A stretch of 64,000 bases of DNA from Paludibacteraceae bacterium (GTDB lineage Bacteria > Bacteroidota > Bacteroidia > Bacteroidales > Paludibacteraceae), in NCBI GenBank assembly GCA_017503075.1, contig JAFVTU010000021.1, positions 42,437-106,436 on the forward strand, given 5' to 3'. The position numbers and the translations under genes were made by a program. A model generated the notes under the pieces. That model was not told the origin of the DNA. It saw nothing but the letters and a program-made list of their open reading frames with translations, and did not search any database. Below, piece after piece: positions 61,281 through 64,000 of this stretch (position 1 is its first letter; every line of letters begins with the position of its first letter).

Positions 61281-61312
61281 CAAAATTACTATTTTTTTTT
61301 GAATTTCACAAA
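61281..61312 (-). promoter_or_regulatory. Promoter of the giant surface protein gene
   Basis: Minus strand TTTG (61309-61312) and TAATTTTG (61281-61288), 20 bp apart, full consensus. Confidence 0.83.
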
Positions 61313-61345
61313 TTTTATGCCATTTTTCTAAAAAAAAGTTGCATT

Positions 61346-63703
61346 TTATTCCATAATCTCCACTTTTCGGCCCGTAAGGTCGTAATATTCTGTGGATTTG
61401 GTGCCTTGAACTTGGATATAAAGCGATTGGTTGATCATCACCAATTTGGCATTTTCACCTTCAGCCACGATGGTATTCTCAAATCCTGCGCTGCTATTGA
61501 TGGTCAGTTGCAGAATCTCGAGGCTATCACACCCTTGATCGGTCTTGGTGAGGTAGGTATAGGTACCCGACTCGGTATATTCGATGTCGTGCCATGTATA
61601 GGAGTCGGTAGCCGTTACAGGAGCAAGCTCAACGGTGTCGCCATAGTTGATTGTCAATTGCAACAACTCAATATGATCGCATCCTTGTGCCGTTTGAGTG
61701 CGGTGGGTATAGATACCAGAGGTGGTATATTTCACATCCTTCCAAACAAAGTAATCACATACCTCTGCTGAGTACTTAGTTGTATCGCTATAGTTGATAG
61801 TCAGGTGCAAAATCTCGGTGCTGTCGCAACCTTGTTGAGTTTGGGTGAGATAGGAATATGTACCCGATTCGGTATATTTCTTATCGTGCCATATCAGTGA
61901 GTCGCATGCAGTTTGATCGATCTCCACTGTAACGCTGTGGTTGATAGTCAGATGCAGAATCTCGTGTGTTTGTTTGCCCTGAGTATCTTGAGAATGATGC
62001 TCATAGGTACCAGATTCGGTATAGGTAGTACCTTTCCACTCGTAGGATTCACATGCATTGACGGTAGTTTCTATGGTATCAATGACAATTTTCTCAATCT
62101 GGTGTGTTATCAAATATCCTTCAGCATCGCTACGGAGGCGGAGGTAGAGGTTATTTTTGTCATCTGCAAAGTCTTCTACTAGGTAAGCCATATAATCCTC
62201 ATCAAGTTCTACAGTCTCATTAGGATTGATTTCCATGTATTTACCCACATGCACATTGTATGGTGCGAGTGGGAATGAGCAAGTATCGGCAATAAAGATA
62301 TATGCTTGGCGGTTTCCTCGCCATGTAAAGGTATGGGCATGATCCTTCCATGCATCCACAGGCATCTTATAGCTAGTATTGTAGTAGTTAGCAGGCATAT
62401 ACACACTGTCATTAGGTTGGAGGAGTACACTCTTGCTGTCGCAATCTGGCTCTACCACCTCGTAGGTATCCCACCAGAAGGTACCTGCCTCCTGGCGATA
62501 GATTTGCATAAAGAGCCAGCCGTCGGTATTTTGCTTCACTAGCTTATTGACGCGCTCCATTGGCATCTCGGCTATCATAGCTTGTTCAGCCTCGTTATAG
62601 ACAAAGTGCACCGTATCAATCACATCTGGGTCAGATGGCATCAAATCAAATCCACAGAAGTTAGCGAAGTATGCTACCGCGAGCTTATTTTCGGTAGTTT
62701 TCCACTTGAGGCGGATATTCTGGTTTTGAATATCGGTCGCCTGAATACGATATGATTTAGAAGGGATCTTTGCTGCAAGAGCCAAACCTTCTGCCGCAGT
62801 AGGGAAAGTAATCGCGGTGGATTTAGTATTCTTGGTACACGAATTAATCGTCACCGAACCATGATCAACATAATCACCGACATAGACTTCTCCATCTTCG
62901 GGTGCCATAAAGAGGACATACATATTGCCATCTTCTGCATCGCGAATATAGTTATCCACATCATTTTCAATGATTTGCTGGGTATACAATCCATTGACTT
63001 GGTTCGCAAACTTATAAGTATATTCACTGGTAAGGGTATCAAAATCACAATCTGTTTCCAAATATGCCCGAATAGGAGTAGAGCCAGTCCAAGTGAAAGA
63101 CATTTTTTTATCCTTCCACTCCGTAACTGGGAAATACACCAATCCTGGTCTATTGGCTTGTAGATAGATGGTATCTCTCATTTCTACGCGTTGATGAAGA
63201 TCAGTACAAAGCGTAACAGTCTTAACATTATCCATTTGAATAGATCCCGCTACTAGAGAACGGAATGACACATATACTGGTATAGTATAATCAATACCTA
63301 ACATTACGAGCAACTCCAAAAGGTCACGCTCATAATTCATCCAATAGACTCTCTTACCGTCTACCTCTAGTGTATCACACATAGCACTTAAAGGGAAATA
63401 AATACCCATGTCTATCGCTAAATCTACAATATCGCGGATATTTTCGTCCTCATACACACCAGGTTCGCAAGTAAAATCGAAATACACTTCTGGTGCAATT
63501 TCGGTATCTTGATCAGGATAGAAATACACCTTCAACGGGAGATCATCTGTGTTCGCTGTAAACCAATATGTGGTATTCGCCTCTATTCGTTGAATAAGAG
63601 TAGAATCCACATAGATAGCATTCTCACAAGTAGAGCCATCGTTCTGCGCCATTGCCGTCATGGTAAACAACACGGCAAGGATAGTTAATAATACATGTTT
63701 CAT
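61346..63703 (-). CDS. T9SS-like surface protein with four GCDS-type repeats
   Basis: A 785-residue protein with signal peptide (MKHVLLTILAVLFTMTAMAQ), a long N-terminal beta-rich part with repeated WTG/WRG motifs (KMSFTWTGSTPIRAYLETDC, HTFTWRGNRQAYIFIADTC), and four repeats of about 45 residues (CDSLIWHDKKYTESGTYSYL, TQQGCDSTEILHLTIN and variants) near the C-terminus. It ends GTKSTEYYDLTGRKVEIME, a shortened T9SS-like end. It shares the repeat with the two genes to its left. Confidence 0.82.
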   Translation of the reverse strand: MKHVLLTILAVLFTMTAMAQNDGSTCENAIYVDSTLIQRIEANTTYWFTANTDDLPLKVYFYPDQDTEIAPEVYFDFTCEPGVYEDENIRDIVDLAIDMGIYFPLSAMCDTLEVDGKRVYWMNYERDLLELLVMLGIDYTIPVYVSFRSLVAGSIQMDNVKTVTLCTDLHQRVEMRDTIYLQANRPGLVYFPVTEWKDKKMSFTWTGSTPIRAYLETDCDFDTLTSEYTYKFANQVNGLYTQQIIENDVDNYIRDAEDGNMYVLFMAPEDGEVYVGDYVDHGSVTINSCTKNTKSTAITFPTAAEGLALAAKIPSKSYRIQATDIQNQNIRLKWKTTENKLAVAYFANFCGFDLMPSDPDVIDTVHFVYNEAEQAMIAEMPMERVNKLVKQNTDGWLFMQIYRQEAGTFWWDTYEVVEPDCDSKSVLLQPNDSVYMPANYYNTSYKMPVDAWKDHAHTFTWRGNRQAYIFIADTCSFPLAPYNVHVGKYMEINPNETVELDEDYMAYLVEDFADDKNNLYLRLRSDAEGYLITHQIEKIVIDTIETTVNACESYEWKGTTYTESGTYEHHSQDTQGKQTHEILHLTINHSVTVEIDQTACDSLIWHDKKYTESGTYSYLTQTQQGCDSTEILHLTINYSDTTKYSAEVCDYFVWKDVKYTTSGIYTHRTQTAQGCDHIELLQLTINYGDTVELAPVTATDSYTWHDIEYTESGTYTYLTKTDQGCDSLEILQLTINSSAGFENTIVAEGENAKLVMINQSLYIQVQGTKSTEYYDLTGRKVEIME

Positions 63704-63733
63704 ATCGTTTGTTGTTATAGTTAGTATATTGTT

Positions 63734-63790
63734 CTTGCTCGGTGGAACCGAGCGGTGTAGGGCGTAGAGTGTAAGATGTAAAGGCGGGGG
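63734..63790. repeat. Hairpin and word tract before the last gene
   Basis: GCTCGGT-GGA-ACCGAGC forms a 7-bp hairpin, followed by GTGTAGGGCGTAGAGTGTAAG words like those at 50403. Confidence 0.6.
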
Positions 63791-63793
63791 TGG

Positions 63794-64000
63794 TTATTCT
63801 TTTTTTACCAATCTATATCGCTGTAACCTGCTACTTGGTTTTTCCGGAATAGTCATCGCAACTAAACCTGCAGAAAGTGCTGGTTGCAAGTAATTTAACC
63901 TAAAATTCCGCCGATCCTTCAACTTTAACAAATCCATTAGCTCCAAGACATTCTTATCCCCACTATTCAATACCGATAACAATCCTTTGACTTGGGGGGT
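63794..64000 (-). CDS. C-terminal winged helix of a Fic- or ATPase-type protein, cut by the window edge
   Basis: The frame is open to the last base (TPQVKGLLSVLNSGDK at the edge). The visible 68 residues form a winged helix (VLELMDLLKLKDRRNFRLNY, LVAMTIPEKPSSRLQRYRL) preceded by a TPQV element. This end is typical of Fic proteins and AlbA_2/divergent-AAA proteins; which one cannot be told. Complete gene lies beyond 64000. Confidence 0.7.
   Translation of the reverse strand, partial: TPQVKGLLSVLNSGDKNVLELMDLLKLKDRRNFRLNYLQPALSAGLVAMTIPEKPSSRLQRYRLVKKE

Noticed and set aside
1-64000. tRNA, rRNA or insertion sequences
   Set aside because: I saw no cloverleaf-like sequence, no rRNA segment and no transposase gene; a tRNA scan could not be run, so absence is not proven.

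Overview
The window looks like a Bacteroidales chromosome (phylum Bacteroidota). Supporting signs are the promoter pattern TTTG-N19/20-TAnnTTTG upstream of many genes, a complete Na+-translocating NADH:quinone reductase operon, families restricted to this phylum (DUF4105, DUF4494, DUF4831, DUF4835, DUF5675, DUF3244), a Bacteroidota-type VirE ATPase, and surface proteins with type IX secretion (T9SS) C-terminal domains. The species cannot be named from the sequence alone.

Positions 1-28070 are mostly core chromosome. In order: the end of a DegT-family sugar aminotransferase, rpoN, a PAP2-like membrane protein, a DUF4105 envelope protein, DUF4494, a YggS-type PLP protein, a HAD phosphatase, ffh, tilS, aroE, two secreted proteins (DUF4831, DUF4835/PorD-like), pheT, purN, pnuC, an Ig-like lipoprotein, a polysaccharide deacetylase, a ROK sugar kinase with an MFS sugar transporter and a dipeptidyl-peptidase IV-like enzyme, then nqrABCDEF. 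NqrC carries an unusual N-terminal rubredoxin-like zinc ribbon.

Positions 28071 to about 47330 form an accessory island bounded by degenerate copies of the nqrF 3' end; the outer copies are in inverted orientation. Its left half (28.9-34.1 kb) is one minus-strand module: an XRE regulator with a paired palindromic operator, a VirE-type ATPase, several small related proteins, a holin-like two-helix protein, a DUF5675 protein and a nested lipoprotein with a C-terminal membrane helix (u-spanin-like). No capsid, tail or integrase gene is visible. Two families of hairpin repeats are scattered in this module; their stems change by compensatory substitutions between copies. The right half (34.2-47 kb) is AT-rich cargo: a membrane GAF-like protein with a small partner, a TPR/HTH regulator with secreted proteins, a methyltransferase, a possible small RNA, a multi-pass membrane protein divergent from an Sll1717-type P-loop ATPase, an AAA-ATPase/PD-(D/E)XK nuclease with a winged helix, and a DUF4062 (TIR-like)/STAND-like NTPase. 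The last three resemble anti-phage cargo.

Positions 48-54 kb return towards core functions after a RhuM-type gene: an HD hydrolase, an SDR oxidoreductase, and a DegT aminotransferase with a CapD/FlaA1-type nucleotide-sugar dehydratase (surface glycan synthesis). Positions 54-63.7 kb hold three large minus-strand surface proteins sharing a GCDS-type repeat, one fused to an outer-membrane barrel and two with T9SS-like C-termini. The window ends inside a gene with a C-terminal winged helix.

Short degenerate word tracts and hairpins occur between genes and also in frame inside genes (tilS, aroE, virE, nqrC, DUF5675, DUF4831, yggS). This suggests that short repeats have spread through the genome and are tolerated inside proteins.
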